A stretch of 64,000 bases of DNA from Planctomycetota bacterium. Lineage in GTDB: Bacteria; Planctomycetota; UBA11346. Made by a program: the position numbers and the translations under genes. The stretch lies in the NCBI GenBank assembly GCA_014193115.1, contig BJHQ01000015.1:58362-122361 (forward strand), read 5' to 3'. Each line of letters starts with the position of its first letter. The first letter of the stretch is position 1. Of the stretch, positions 1 through 8,181 are shown one piece after another. Below the pieces are notes generated by a model that was not told the origin of the DNA, ran no database searches, and saw nothing but the letters and a program-made list of their open reading frames with translations.

Positions 1-32
1 CCTCTCCCAGGGCTCGCCTCTCCCAGGGCTCG
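1..32. repeat. 16-bp direct tandem repeat (2 copies)
   Basis: The unit CCTCTCCCAGGGCTCG occurs twice head to tail at the very start of the window and is followed by a third partial copy (CCTC). It lies in the intergenic region upstream of the helical-repeat gene. It may continue to the left of the window. Confidence 0.8.
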
Positions 33-37
33 CCTCC

Positions 38-101
38 GCCAAGGTTCACCGCTCCTATCTCTTTTCAGTGCGGCTCCATCGGGATCGATTTGGCCATGCC
101 T
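38..101. repeat. Copy 1 of a duplicated gene-start segment
   Basis: The stretch running from GCCAAGGTTCACCGCT through CGGCTCCATCGGGATC to GGCCATGCCT is repeated at 310-373, where the ATG is the probable start of the 860-aa gene. This upstream copy carries the same ATG context (ATG at 96) and stays in frame with the gene, so it could be mistaken for an N-terminal extension. The intervening sequence is hairpin repeat rather than coding-like sequence. I infer that a palindromic element was inserted together with a short duplication. Confidence 0.7.
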
Positions 102-176
102 CATGGACCGCATGCAGCTCGCCGCACCTGGGAGCGGCGAGCCCCAGCTCGGCTAAGAGCTGGGAGACTCAACGTG

Positions 177-288
177 GGCGTCCCGTAGGGACGCCACGAT
201 ACCAGCCCGGGGCTTCAGCCCCGGGTAGGATGGATTGCAAGAGAAGCCCCGTAGGGGCGGCTGAATTCTTTGCGGGCTTCAGCCCGCA
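177..288. repeat. Two tandem composite palindromic (REP-like) elements
   Basis: Four perfect stem-loops lie in order. GGCGTCCC-gta-GGGACGCC spans 177-195. CCCGGGGCT-tc-AGCCCCGGG spans 206-225. GCCCC-gta-GGGGC spans 246-258. TGCGGGCT-tc-AGCCCGCA spans 271-288. The order is thus gta-loop hairpin then tc-loop hairpin, twice, with different stem sequences but the same loops. This covariation, with stems changed and loops kept, is what mobile intergenic palindromes look like. No protein is supported here. Confidence 0.75.
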
Positions 289-367
289 AGGGAGCGCTCA
301 AGGCGCGCCGCCAAGGTTCACCGCTGCTTTCGCTTGTCGATCCGGCTCCATCGGGATCCATCAGGCC

Positions 368-2950
368 ATGCCTCGTGGTCTGCGTGCCTCCGACCTCCCG
401 ACCCTCAAGCAGCTGACCGGCGGCGACCAGCGGTTGCTGCTTCGGCTCGGCGCGCTGCTCGAAGTCCGGCTGGCGTTCACTGCGTTGGCATTGGAGACCA
501 TGGTCGGTGATCCCGCAGGTAAAAAACTGCTGCTCGACCGCCGGTTGAAGGATGCCGACGAGACCGCCTTTTGCGCCGTGATGGTCGAAACCGGTGCGGG
601 TGACCTGGGTCTCGCCCTGGTCGCCGGGGATGCGCCGGGGGCCGACGACGAGCCAGGCTGGCGTCTGGTCGCGCTGGAAGATGAACTGGGCAATCCGCTC
701 TTCGCCCGGGATCATGCGGCGCTGACGATCGCTGAAAAAACCCGGGATGAACCGGTCGAGCAGGCGCCGATGGCGCTGCTCGCCACCTTGGCTCCGTCGC
801 TGCGCACGCCGGTCGAGGGCCTGCTCGCGGCCCGCGCCGACGACCAGCGGGCCGCAGCTTTGGAACAGCTCCGCTATGCCCGGCCGAGCCTGCCGGTGGT
901 CGCCGAGCTGATGCCGATGCTGCTCGCCGACAGCGCCGACCTGGTCCGGGAACGGGCCATCGGCCTGCTCGCCGCCGCCGGAGCCGCCGCCGTCGTGGTC
1001 GATCTGGTCCGCGCCTTGCACCGCCGCGATGATGGCGGCCTGGCCCGCCTCGCCGATGCCGCGGCGCAACTGCCAGGCATGCAGCAGGATCTGGTGGTGG
1101 CCGCGGTGCTCGCCTCGGTGGCCCGGGGCCAAGCCGGTCCTGGACTGGTCGCGCTCTGCGCTCGGCTCGCCGCCCATCTCGCCTTCCACCCCGGCCTGGA
1201 ACGGCTGCTCGAACTGCTCCTGCCCACCGGGCTCAGCCTGGTCGATCTGGTGCGCCGCCTGCAAGACCATGCCGGTCCGCGGGTGGCCGCAGCCCTCGCC
1301 AAAAGCCTGGGCGCCGGCGCGGAAAGCGACGCCACCCTGGTGGTCCTGCTCGCCCATGAATCGACCTTGCGCGGCGGCAGCGTGGATTTGCAGCAGCTGG
1401 TCGAACGCGGTTTGACCCTGCTGATGAGCCCCGAGCCCCAGCCGCGGGAGCGCATGGCGTTGGCCGCGGCCCTGCGCCGCTTGACCCTGCTCGAAACCGC
1501 TTCGGGGCAGCTTGCTACTGGCCAGTACGGCGTCGCGGCGCTGGTCCCGGTCCTGCTCGGCCAGCGCTTCCGCGACCTGGCCCATTCCGCCGATACCAGC
1601 GGGTACTGGCTGCTCGCAGAGCTGTGCCGCGACGGACGGGTGCCGAAGGAACTCGGTCAGCAATTGGCCGGAGATCTGGTGACGCTGCTGCGCTCCGCAC
1701 CGGGAACCCATGTCATCGCCGCCCTCGAACAGGGCCTGCCCGGACTGCTGCCCGCCGACGACGCCGTGCGCTCGCGCCTGGTCGAGCCCATGGTGGCGGC
1801 GGTGGATCGCTTCGTCGGCGACCGCACCCGGGACCTGGTCACCGTCGCGCTGATCCAGATCGGCGCTTCGGCCCTGCCGCCGCTGTGGGTCATCGCTGCC
1901 GAGCACCCCGAACCCGCCCGTCGCCACTTCGCCATCACCGTCCTGCCCGAGCTGATCGCGGCTGCGGCTCCGCAGACCGCTCCGGCAGCGGTGGACCAGC
2001 TGCTTGCCGGACTGCACCGGGCCGGGCAAGGCAGCGAGCGTGGTGAACTGGTGGCGAGCGCGGCCCGCCTGCTCGCCCTGCCGGTGCTGCACCGCGACAC
2101 CGCGCGAGTGGTCGCGGTGGAATCCGCGTGCTCTGGCCTTGGCCGTTGGGCCGCCGAGGCGTGGGGGCACCTGGCCAGCGCGCCGGGCTGTTCGGCGGTG
2201 GTGCGGCGCCAGGTGGTGGACCGGCTGCTGGCGGATCTGACCGCTGAGATCGGCGACCATCCCGCCGTGGCCGAGGTCGACGCCAAGGGTGAGACCACCT
2301 GGGTGCTCGACGAACAGCTCGCCCACCACACCGAGGACGTTCCCAGGATTCTCGCCGCCCTCGACAGCATCGCCGCCGGCGTGATCGCCCGCACCGACGC
2401 CGCTTCACCGGACGCGGCGCAGGACCTCGACCTGCTCCGTCAGCTGACCCAGCGGCTCTGCCAGCAGTGGCGCCAGGTCGCATCGTGGAACACGGTGTGG
2501 GGTCCGGCCAACGTCATCGACCTCGCCAGGACCCTGGCTTCGATCGCCGCCAGGCCGGGATTCCCTGGGAATCTGCGGCTCACCGTGGTCCAGTCGCTGC
2601 AACCGCGGGTCTTGCAGCTGCCCATCGCCAAGGCTCTGGCGCCGGTCTACGCCATCGCCGCCAGCGACGGATCGGTGATCGCCAGCCTCGCCGGCCGCGC
2701 CGCCAATGCCTTGGTTGAACGCACCGCCGAAGGCTATTACGCCGAGGACGAGTTCGCCCAGATCGCCGAAATTGCTGTGGAATTCCTGGCGATTCCCCAC
2801 CTGGGCAATGAGGAGGGCCGGTTGCGCCGGCGGCTTGCCGACACCCTCAGCGGTCTGCGCCAGCACCTGGGCGCCCGCGAGCTGCAGCGCCTGCGTGAGG
2901 TCCGCGCCAGCCTGGCGCCGGAACTGGCCGACAAGCTCGACTGGGCCTGA
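368..2950 (+). CDS. Large helical (HEAT/ARM-like) repeat protein, function unknown
   Basis: The encoded protein is 860 aa, leucine/alanine-rich, with regularly spaced amphipathic helices throughout, the pattern of HEAT/armadillo-type solenoids. There is no signal peptide or membrane segment, so it is probably a cytoplasmic scaffold or interaction protein. The frame stays open upstream to position 68, but that part is palindromic repeat with Ser/Arg/Pro-rich junk translation. I therefore start at the ATG at 368, where Leu-rich helical sequence begins. No catalytic motif was recognised. It stands alone, convergent with the moaA-moaD pair downstream, and its stop codon lies inside a 23-bp tandem repeat. 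Confidence 0.75.
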   Translation: MPRGLRASDLPTLKQLTGGDQRLLLRLGALLEVRLAFTALALETMVGDPAGKKLLLDRRLKDADETAFCAVMVETGAGDLGLALVAGDAPGADDEPGWRLVALEDELGNPLFARDHAALTIAEKTRDEPVEQAPMALLATLAPSLRTPVEGLLAARADDQRAAALEQLRYARPSLPVVAELMPMLLADSADLVRERAIGLLAAAGAAAVVVDLVRALHRRDDGGLARLADAAAQLPGMQQDLVVAAVLASVARGQAGPGLVALCARLAAHLAFHPGLERLLELLLPTGLSLVDLVRRLQDHAGPRVAAALAKSLGAGAESDATLVVLLAHESTLRGGSVDLQQLVERGLTLLMSPEPQPRERMALAAALRRLTLLETASGQLATGQYGVAALVPVLLGQRFRDLAHSADTSGYWLLAELCRDGRVPKELGQQLAGDLVTLLRSAPGTHVIAALEQGLPGLLPADDAVRSRLVEPMVAAVDRFVGDRTRDLVTVALIQIGASALPPLWVIAAEHPEPARRHFAITVLPELIAAAAPQTAPAAVDQLLAGLHRAGQGSERGELVASAARLLALPVLHRDTARVVAVESACSGLGRWAAEAWGHLASAPGCSAVVRRQVVDRLLADLTAEIGDHPAVAEVDAKGETTWVLDEQLAHHTEDVPRILAALDSIAAGVIARTDAASPDAAQDLDLLRQLTQRLCQQWRQVASWNTVWGPANVIDLARTLASIAARPGFPGNLRLTVVQSLQPRVLQLPIAKALAPVYAIAASDGSVIASLAGRAANALVERTAEGYYAEDEFAQIAEIAVEFLAIPHLGNEEGRLRRRLADTLSGLRQHLGARELQRLREVRASLAPELADKLDWA

Positions 2951-3005
2951 GAGCGGCGCTCGACTGGGCCTGAGAGCGGCGCTCGACTGGGCCTGAGCGG
3001 CGCTG
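2936..3005. repeat. 23-bp tandem repeat spanning the stop codon of the helical-repeat gene
   Basis: The motif CTGGGCCTGAGAGCGGCG recurs with a 23-bp period at 2941, 2964 and 2987, the last copy degenerate. The first copy contains the TGA stop at 2948-2950. Because 23 is not a multiple of three, the extra copies lie outside the reading frame. Confidence 0.8.
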
Positions 3006-3119
3006 GAGCGGGCCTGCGACACGCGGACGTTGACCGTCGATATGCCAAGCAATTTCCAAGAGGATTCTTGCATCGCGGTGCGTTGCTGGCGTCACCAGAC
3101 GAGCGATGTCCTGCGGAGC

Positions 3120-3137
3120 GGCGATGCCCTCATCGCC
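3120..3137. repeat. Small intergenic hairpin
   Basis: GGCGATG-CCCT-CATCGCC forms a perfect 7-bp stem with a 4-nt loop. A related imperfect copy (GGCGATG-CGGG-CATCTCC) occurs at 9224-9241 with similar flanks in the other orientation, so this appears to be a dispersed REP-like element. It sits between two convergent genes. Confidence 0.5.
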
Positions 3138-3238
3138 GGAAGCGCGCTGAAACAAGCGGCCATCACTCGATCCAAGGGGCCACGGTCGAACCAGATTGCC
3201 GGCGGAACCTGCGTCGCGCCGTCTTCTTGGGCGAGCCG

Positions 3239-3541
3239 TCAGCCGCCGCTGACTGGCGGAATCACAGCGATTTCGCAGCCGTTTTCCAGGATAAGTGGCC
3301 CGCTCACGAACTGGTGATCGAGCGCCAGTCGGCTGCGCGCGATCAACCCGGCAGCGGCCGGCAAGCGCTCCGCTGCCCAGCGCAGCACGTCGCTGGTGTG
3401 CATCGTCGAGCAGAATCGCACCGTTTCTCGTTCGCAGCCGGCGACCTCGGCAAGCCGGGCGAACCACAACACGGTGGCGCTGACCGTCTCGGCGGCGGCG
3501 ATGCCGGGGGCGCCTTGTGTATCGTCTGCGTCCCCGGTCAT
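3239..3541 (-). CDS. moaD: MoaD/ThiS-family sulfur carrier (molybdopterin synthase small subunit)
   Basis: This 100-aa beta-grasp-type protein ends in Pro-Pro-Val-Ser-Gly-Gly. That is the C-terminal di-glycine tail by which MoaD carries the thiocarboxylate sulfur used to convert cyclic pyranopterin to molybdopterin. I start at the ATG at 3541, which follows the moaA stop codon by 1 bp and gives the usual family core; longer versions only translate moaA out of frame. The MoaE large subunit is not in the window. A ThiS-like role is possible, but the direct pairing with moaA argues for MoaD. Confidence 0.8.
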   Translation of the reverse strand: MTGDADDTQGAPGIAAAETVSATVLWFARLAEVAGCERETVRFCSTMHTSDVLRWAAERLPAAAGLIARSRLALDHQFVSGPLILENGCEIAVIPPVSGG

Positions 3542-3542
3542 G

Positions 3543-4553
3543 TCAGCCACCGATCGACGCCATGACTTCGTGGCGGACGAATTCCGCCGGCGGAGCCTTG
3601 TTCGCCACGGCGCGGCGGACCCGGGCGACCAGTCCATCGTGATCGCCGGAGCGCAGCAGTTCGAGCAGATCGTTTCCGGCATTATCCATCAGACAGGTGA
3701 ACAGCTTGCCTTGGGACGACAGCCGCAAGCGGTCGCAGGTGGCGCAGAACGGCTGGCTGACGGTGGTGATGAAGCCCACCGAGCAGGTGGCCGGATCGTG
3801 GCCGTCGATCGACCACACCCGGCTGGTCGGTTCATCGCGGTCGGTGCGCTCGCGCAGGGCGATGCCGGCGGCGGCGATCCGCAGCCGCATCGCTTCGGCG
3901 GACACATAGGCGTCGGCCTGGAAGGCGCGGGCTTCGCCGATCGCCATCAGTTCGATGAAGCGCAGATGCACGCCTTCCCAGGCGGCGAAGCGGACCAGTC
4001 CGGCGTAGTCGGTGCCGTCCATGGCGACGGCGTTGACCTTCACCGGATCGAAGCCGAGACGGCGCGCCGATCGGATCGCAGCCACCACCCGATCGAGGCC
4101 ATCGCGGCGGGCGAAACGCCGGAAGCTGTCGCCATCGAGGGCGTCGAGGCTGATGTTGAGACGATTCAATCCGGCGTCGCGCAGCTCGGGCAGCAGCGGC
4201 CCGAGCAGCACCCCGTTGGTGGTCAGACCGACGATAGGCGCCAGGGTTTTCGCATGCCTGACATGGTCAGCCAGACGCGGATTGAGGGTCGGCTCGCCGC
4301 CCGTCAGCCGAATCTTGCGGACGCCAGCAGCGAGGGCGACCCACCGCGCCAACGCCATGAGTTCGTCATCACCGGCCCGTGACGACGCGAAGCGTGCGTC
4401 CTCGGGCAGGCAATAGACGCAGCGTAGGTTGCAGCGGTCGGTGACGGAGATGCGCAGGTACAAGCCCGGCGTCCTTTCCTCGGCCAGCGCTTGGCTGCGC
4501 TGGCGTCGTGGGAGGCGGAGCCGTTTCCCGCTCCGCCCCGGCCGAGCTGCCAT
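3543..4553 (-). CDS. moaA: GTP 3',8-cyclase MoaA (radical SAM)
   Basis: MoaA converts GTP to 3',8-cyclo-GTP, the first step of molybdenum cofactor synthesis. The N-terminal radical-SAM site is ISVTDRCNLRCVYC, with Cys 41, 45 and 48 as 4Fe-4S ligands. It is followed by the GGEPTL motif. The C-terminal second cluster site is CATCDRLRLSSQGKLFTC, and the protein ends in the Gly-Gly tail needed for catalysis in the family. At 336 aa the length is normal. The first ~22 residues are basic and non-conserved, so the true start may be slightly downstream. It is transcribed with moaD immediately behind it. Confidence 0.95.
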   Translation of the reverse strand: MAARPGRSGKRLRLPRRQRSQALAEERTPGLYLRISVTDRCNLRCVYCLPEDARFASSRAGDDELMALARWVALAAGVRKIRLTGGEPTLNPRLADHVRHAKTLAPIVGLTTNGVLLGPLLPELRDAGLNRLNISLDALDGDSFRRFARRDGLDRVVAAIRSARRLGFDPVKVNAVAMDGTDYAGLVRFAAWEGVHLRFIELMAIGEARAFQADAYVSAEAMRLRIAAAGIALRERTDRDEPTSRVWSIDGHDPATCSVGFITTVSQPFCATCDRLRLSSQGKLFTCLMDNAGNDLLELLRSGDHDGLVARVRRAVANKAPPAEFVRHEVMASIGG

Positions 4554-4653
4554 GACCGCGGGATCGCGGCGTTAGGCAGAGCGGCTCGGATGCTTCAAGT
4601 TTCGTGGTGCTGAGACCGCGGGTTGGTCCCGCTGGGTCAGCGCCACGTCAGGG

Positions 4654-4911
4654 TCAGCCCTTTTTGGCGGGCTTCTTGGCGGCGGCTGGCTTCTTGGCAG
4701 CAGCGGCCGGCTTCTTGGCGGCGGCCGGCTTGGTGGCGACGACCTTCTTGGCGACCGGCTTGGCAGCTGGCTTGGCGACAGCCTTCGCCTTGGGCGCAAC
4801 AGCCTTGGCCTTGGGCGCGACGGCCTTCTTGGCGAGCGGCTTGGCCGCTGATTTCACAGCGGGTTTGGCCGCAGCGGTTTTCTTGGCGGTGGTTTTGGGG
4901 GCGATGGCCAT
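4654..4911 (-). CDS. Histone H1-like Lys/Ala/Pro-rich protein
   Basis: The protein is 85 aa and consists almost only of Lys, Ala, Pro and Val in repeats of AAKKP and KAVAPKA type, with no acidic residues that I can see. This is the composition of histone H1 C-terminal tails and of bacterial H1-like proteins such as chlamydial Hc1/Hc2, which bind and condense DNA. DNA binding here is inferred from composition alone. A strong ribosome site (GGAGGAG) lies ~8 bp before the ATG. Low-complexity ORFs can be spurious, but the ribosome site and codon bias towards AAG support it. Confidence 0.75.
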   Translation of the reverse strand: MAIAPKTTAKKTAAAKPAVKSAAKPLAKKAVAPKAKAVAPKAKAVAKPAAKPVAKKVVATKPAAAKKPAAAAKKPAAAKKPAKKG

Positions 4912-5066
4912 GGGGCGGGCTCCTCCGGCGCGGTGATCGCACGCGGATGCTTCAGCCTAAGCAATGTTCAGGCAAATCGCAAACTTTTTCCCGCCACCGC
5001 GTCCGGCAGAGCGCGCCGCAGTCGGCGCTAGCGACCGCCGCAAGCCACGGCAGACTTGTCGCCATC

Positions 5067-5711
5067 ATGCCCGCGAACGCAAAAAACCTCGTCAGCCACC
5101 GTATCATTCGCGCTTTGACGCCGAAGGATGCGATCGGCCAATTGGGTGGCCACATCAAGCGCGGCTGCGCCCATCCGGTGAACCCGCGCACCGGCAAGAC
5201 CATGGCGCTGGTCTCGGCCCTGCCGCTGTCGGCGGACTCCGACAAGATGGTGCTGTCGTTCATGGACCGCTCGGATTCCAGCGAAACCTTCGATGCCCAT
5301 CCGGCCAAGGGCGACAATGCGGTGCTCATCGTGCCGCGGTCAGAGGTCCACACCTCCAGCCTCAATGGGGTCTGCGCCGGAGACTGGAAAGGGCTGAAGG
5401 TCGCCTTCGGCGAAGCGATGGAGGAGCCGATGGATCTCGACATCGACCCCACCGGTCTCGATCTGAAGGAGAGCGACCGCTGGGTCGATCTGGTCGATGA
5501 GATCGGCTGCGACTGCACCAAGCTCGGCGGCTATCCGCTGTGGACCAACGCCCCGGTCGAGGTCGAAGAATTGACTGGTAAAAAACTGCGTTTCCACCAC
5601 CGCATCGCCGGTGACCTGGTCGATCTCAAGCTCGGCGACGGCGGCGTGGTCTACGTCTTCGTCGAGATCGATGGCGACGGCGGCGCGCTCTGCTGGCAGC
5701 AGGCGGTTTAA
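5067..5711 (+). CDS. Conserved hypothetical protein (possibly DUF1963/YwqG-like)
   Basis: This is a 214-aa soluble protein with no signal peptide. The segment KLGGYPLWTNAP near residue 150 resembles the Gly-Gly-x-Pro-x-Trp motif of YwqG/DUF1963 proteins, and the C-terminus (ends ALCWQQAV) is beta-rich and acidic. I do not recognise a catalytic motif. The start is the ATG at 5067; the longer upstream frame overlaps the opposite-strand H1-like gene and is rejected. A GGGGGC hairpin begins directly after the stop codon (5713) and opens a repeat array. Confidence 0.7.
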   Translation: MPANAKNLVSHRIIRALTPKDAIGQLGGHIKRGCAHPVNPRTGKTMALVSALPLSADSDKMVLSFMDRSDSSETFDAHPAKGDNAVLIVPRSEVHTSSLNGVCAGDWKGLKVAFGEAMEEPMDLDIDPTGLDLKESDRWVDLVDEIGCDCTKLGGYPLWTNAPVEVEELTGKKLRFHHRIAGDLVDLKLGDGGVVYVFVEIDGDGGALCWQQAV

Positions 5712-6380
5712 TGGGGGCTGGCGCCCCCACGGCCCTTTGGGCCTGCCCCCCAGCCTTGGTCGGGGTTCTTTTTCGACTGCTTCGCAATCGAAAAACTGGG
5801 CGCATCGCCTTCGGCGATTATCTGCGCCCACCGCTCATCGGCGCACGTTCCCCGGTCGCTTCGCTCCGGGGACCCTTTTCTTCGCCTCCGTGCTTTGTCT
5901 TCGCTCATTTTCGCCTGCTGCGCAGCCGAAAATGTGGGCGCATCGCCTCCGGCGATTATCTGCGCCCACCGCTCATCGGCGCACGTTCCCCAGTCGCTTC
6001 GCTCCGGGGACCCCTTTCTTCGCCTCCGTGCTTTGTCTTCGCTCATTTTCGCCTGCTGCGCAGCCGAACATGTGGGCGCATCGCCTCCGGCGATTATATG
6101 CGCCCACCGCTCATCGGCGCACGTTCCCCGGTCGCTTCGCTCCGGGGACTTTTCTTCGCCGCCGTGCTTTGTCTTCGCTCATTTTCGCCTGCTGCGCTGC
6201 CGAAAAAGTGGGCGCATCGCCTCCGGCGATTATATGCGCCCACCGCTCATCGGCGCACGTTCCCCGGTCGCTTCGCTCCGGTTTTTTTCGGCTTCGCTCG
6301 GGAACGGGTGGGCGGATCAGATGCGCCGATTCTGTCCGCCCGTTGCTTATCGCGGTGTGTTCTCCGGTCGCTTTGAGGCG
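5712..6380. repeat. Intergenic repeat array 1 (~138-bp units)
   Basis: The array opens with a hairpin GGGGGC-tggc-GCCCCC (5713-5728), 1 bp after the stop codon. Units then begin at the motif GTGGGCGCATCGCC with ggg at 5798, 5936, 6074 and 6210, giving spacings of 138, 138 and 136 bp, plus a degenerate fifth unit near 6310. Each unit contains an inverted pair GGGCGCA...TGCGCCC and the palindrome CCCGGTCGCTTCGCTCCGGGG. The frames are open only because the sequence lacks stops; no gene is supported in this stretch. The same modules, inverted, form the array at 27.4-28.3 kb. Confidence 0.85.
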
Positions 6381-6382
6381 GC

Positions 6383-7324
6383 TTGCCCGCTCATCTGGCG
6401 GCATTGCGCGAGGACCTGGCTGCGCAGCATGCCTTGATGATCGGCGGCCATCTTCATGACGCACTCCGCGCTGGACCGGAGCTGATGGGGATCGTCAATG
6501 TTTCTCCTGACAGTTTTTCTGATGGCTGCGCTGGGCCAGATGCTGCTGCCGCTATTGCAGCACAGCACCTTGCGGCTGGCGCGACCTGGATCGATGTCGG
6601 TGGCGAAAGCACCCGGCCTGGCGCCGGGCCGGTAACGGCAGAGGCCGAGCTCGGCCGGATCGTGCCGGCGATCCGTGCGATCCGTGCGAGTTGCCATGCG
6701 GCCCGGATCAGCATCGACACGAGCAAGGCCGCGGTGGCTGCGGCGGCCCTCGGGGCGGGAGCGGATGCGGTCAATGATGTGACTGCGGGGAGTGATCCAG
6801 ACATGCTGCGCCTCGCAGCTGAACGGCACTGCCCGGTGGTGCTGATGCACAGCCGAGGTACGCCGGCAACCATGCAGGGCCTGGCCAGCTATTCGGATGT
6901 CGTGATCGAGGTCGCCGAGGAGCTCGCGGCCCGGATCGCTGCCGCTTTGGCAGCTGGTATCGCGGCGTCCCTGATCATCGCCGATCCCGGCATCGGCTTC
7001 GCCAAAACCGCCGAGCACAACCTGCGCCTGCTCGCCGGTCTCGATCGGCTGCGTGAGCTGCTTGCAGCACGCTGCGGATTCACTCCTCCTTTATTGGTGG
7101 GCCTCAGCCGGAAATCGTTCCTGGCCAAGGCAGCCGGGGTGGACTGGCCGCCGGCCCAGCGCGACGGGCTGTCACACATCATCCATGCCGCGGTGGCTGA
7201 CCGCTGCGCTGTGCTGCGGGTTCACGACGTGGCTGGGGCAGCGGCGGCGATCCGCCTGGCGGCAGCGCTGCGCCAGGCTTCCGATCGCGAGGGTCCGCCA
7301 ACCGATTTTCTAGGGCCGCGCTGA
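6383..7324 (+). CDS. folP: Dihydropteroate synthase
   Basis: FolP condenses p-aminobenzoate with dihydropterin pyrophosphate in folate synthesis. Family motifs are present: MGIVNVSPDSFSDG (pterin site), WIDVGGESTRPGA, ISIDTSK, AVNDVT, a VVLMHSRGTP segment, IIADPGIGFAKT and LVGLSRKSFL. The length is normal (313 aa). The start is uncertain: TTG at 6383 has a GAGG 5 bp upstream, while an in-frame ATG at 6437 would remove 18 residues and still retain the whole barrel. The 5' end abuts repeat array 1. The stop overlaps the cdaA start by one base (TGATG), so the two are translationally coupled. Confidence 0.93.
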   Translation: MPAHLAALREDLAAQHALMIGGHLHDALRAGPELMGIVNVSPDSFSDGCAGPDAAAAIAAQHLAAGATWIDVGGESTRPGAGPVTAEAELGRIVPAIRAIRASCHAARISIDTSKAAVAAAALGAGADAVNDVTAGSDPDMLRLAAERHCPVVLMHSRGTPATMQGLASYSDVVIEVAEELAARIAAALAAGIAASLIIADPGIGFAKTAEHNLRLLAGLDRLRELLAARCGFTPPLLVGLSRKSFLAKAAGVDWPPAQRDGLSHIIHAAVADRCAVLRVHDVAGAAAAIRLAAALRQASDREGPPTDFLGPR

Positions 7325-8181
7325 TGTTTGGCGTCGACTGGTCCGAGGCTGCCTATTGGCTGCGCAGTGCGGTGGAGATCTCCATCCTGTGGGCGGTGAT
7401 CTATGCGATCCTCGCCAGCCTCGAACGGATCAGCGCCGGCGGCAAGCTGAAGGGCCTGTCCCTCGGTCTGGGCTTGGTGGTGCTGGCGTGGATGCTCGCC
7501 CGCTATTTCCAGCTCCACGCCATCACCTGGCTGCTCCAGGCCTCGATCGGCGTCGCTGCCCTCGGTCTTCTGGTCGTTTTCCAGCCGGAACTGCGCCGGC
7601 TGTTCTCGCGCCTGGGCGGCGTCTTCCCCCAGGGCGACCAGCGCGGCGTCGACGCCGCCACGGTCTCCCATCTGGTCGATGCGCTGGTCACCATGTCCAC
7701 CCGCCAGATCGGCGGTCTGGTGGTGATCGAACGCAACGACCGGCTCGACGATTACATCCGCAGCTCACCGTTCGATTGCGATCTGACCGCGAAAAGCCTG
7801 GTGACGGTCTTCTGGAAGGATTCTCCGCTGCACGACGGCGCGGTGGTGGTGCGCGGTGGGCGGATCGTCGCCGCCGGGGTGATCCTGCCCCTGACCACCA
7901 AGGCCGACTACCTGAGCCTGTCGGGCACCCGGCACCGCGCCGCCATCGGCATCAGCGAAGACACCGACGCCATCGCCCTGGTCGTGTCTGAGGAGACCGG
8001 GACGATCAGCCTGGCGGAACGCGGCGAATTGCAGCGCGGGCTGTCGCGCCAGGATCTCGACGTGGTCCTCAACCGCTACATCCGCGCCGCGAAGATCGGC
8101 GCCTCGACCTCGCAGCCGCTCACCGGCCGCCACCGTCGTCGCCGGTTGCTGGTCTCGACCCCACGGCCGCCAGCGCCATGA
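7324..8181 (+). CDS. cdaA: Diadenylate cyclase CdaA (DisA_N domain, membrane-bound)
   Basis: CdaA makes cyclic di-AMP from two ATP. The N-terminal ~85 residues hold about three hydrophobic membrane segments, as in the CdaA subtype. The DAC domain follows with the catalytic Asp-Gly-Ala (DSPLHDGAVVV) and the Arg-His-Arg motif (GTRHRAAIG), then VVSEETGTIS. At 285 aa it is typical. It overlaps folP by 1 nt and cdaR by 4 nt (ATGA), so the three form one translationally coupled unit. cdaA followed by a YbbR gene is the usual arrangement, in which CdaR modulates CdaA. Confidence 0.95.
   Translation: MFGVDWSEAAYWLRSAVEISILWAVIYAILASLERISAGGKLKGLSLGLGLVVLAWMLARYFQLHAITWLLQASIGVAALGLLVVFQPELRRLFSRLGGVFPQGDQRGVDAATVSHLVDALVTMSTRQIGGLVVIERNDRLDDYIRSSPFDCDLTAKSLVTVFWKDSPLHDGAVVVRGGRIVAAGVILPLTTKADYLSLSGTRHRAAIGISEDTDAIALVVSEETGTISLAERGELQRGLSRQDLDVVLNRYIRAAKIGASTSQPLTGRHRRRRLLVSTPRPPAP

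Noticed and set aside
215..2329. 704-codon open frame on the minus strand opposite the helical-repeat gene
   Set aside because: Gln/Gly/Arg-rich composition typical of antisense shadows in high-GC DNA; no domain or ribosome site, and the plus strand has coherent helical repeats.
5712..6380. CRISPR-like array
   Set aside because: Units are ~138 bp with conserved sequence throughout and no unique equal-length spacers; no cas genes nearby. Same for 27.4-28.3 kb.
5611..6459. Open frames through array 1 encoding repeated Arg/Ser/Pro peptides
   Set aside because: Frames stay open only because the repeat units lack stops; peptide phase differs between units with 138- and 136-bp lengths.
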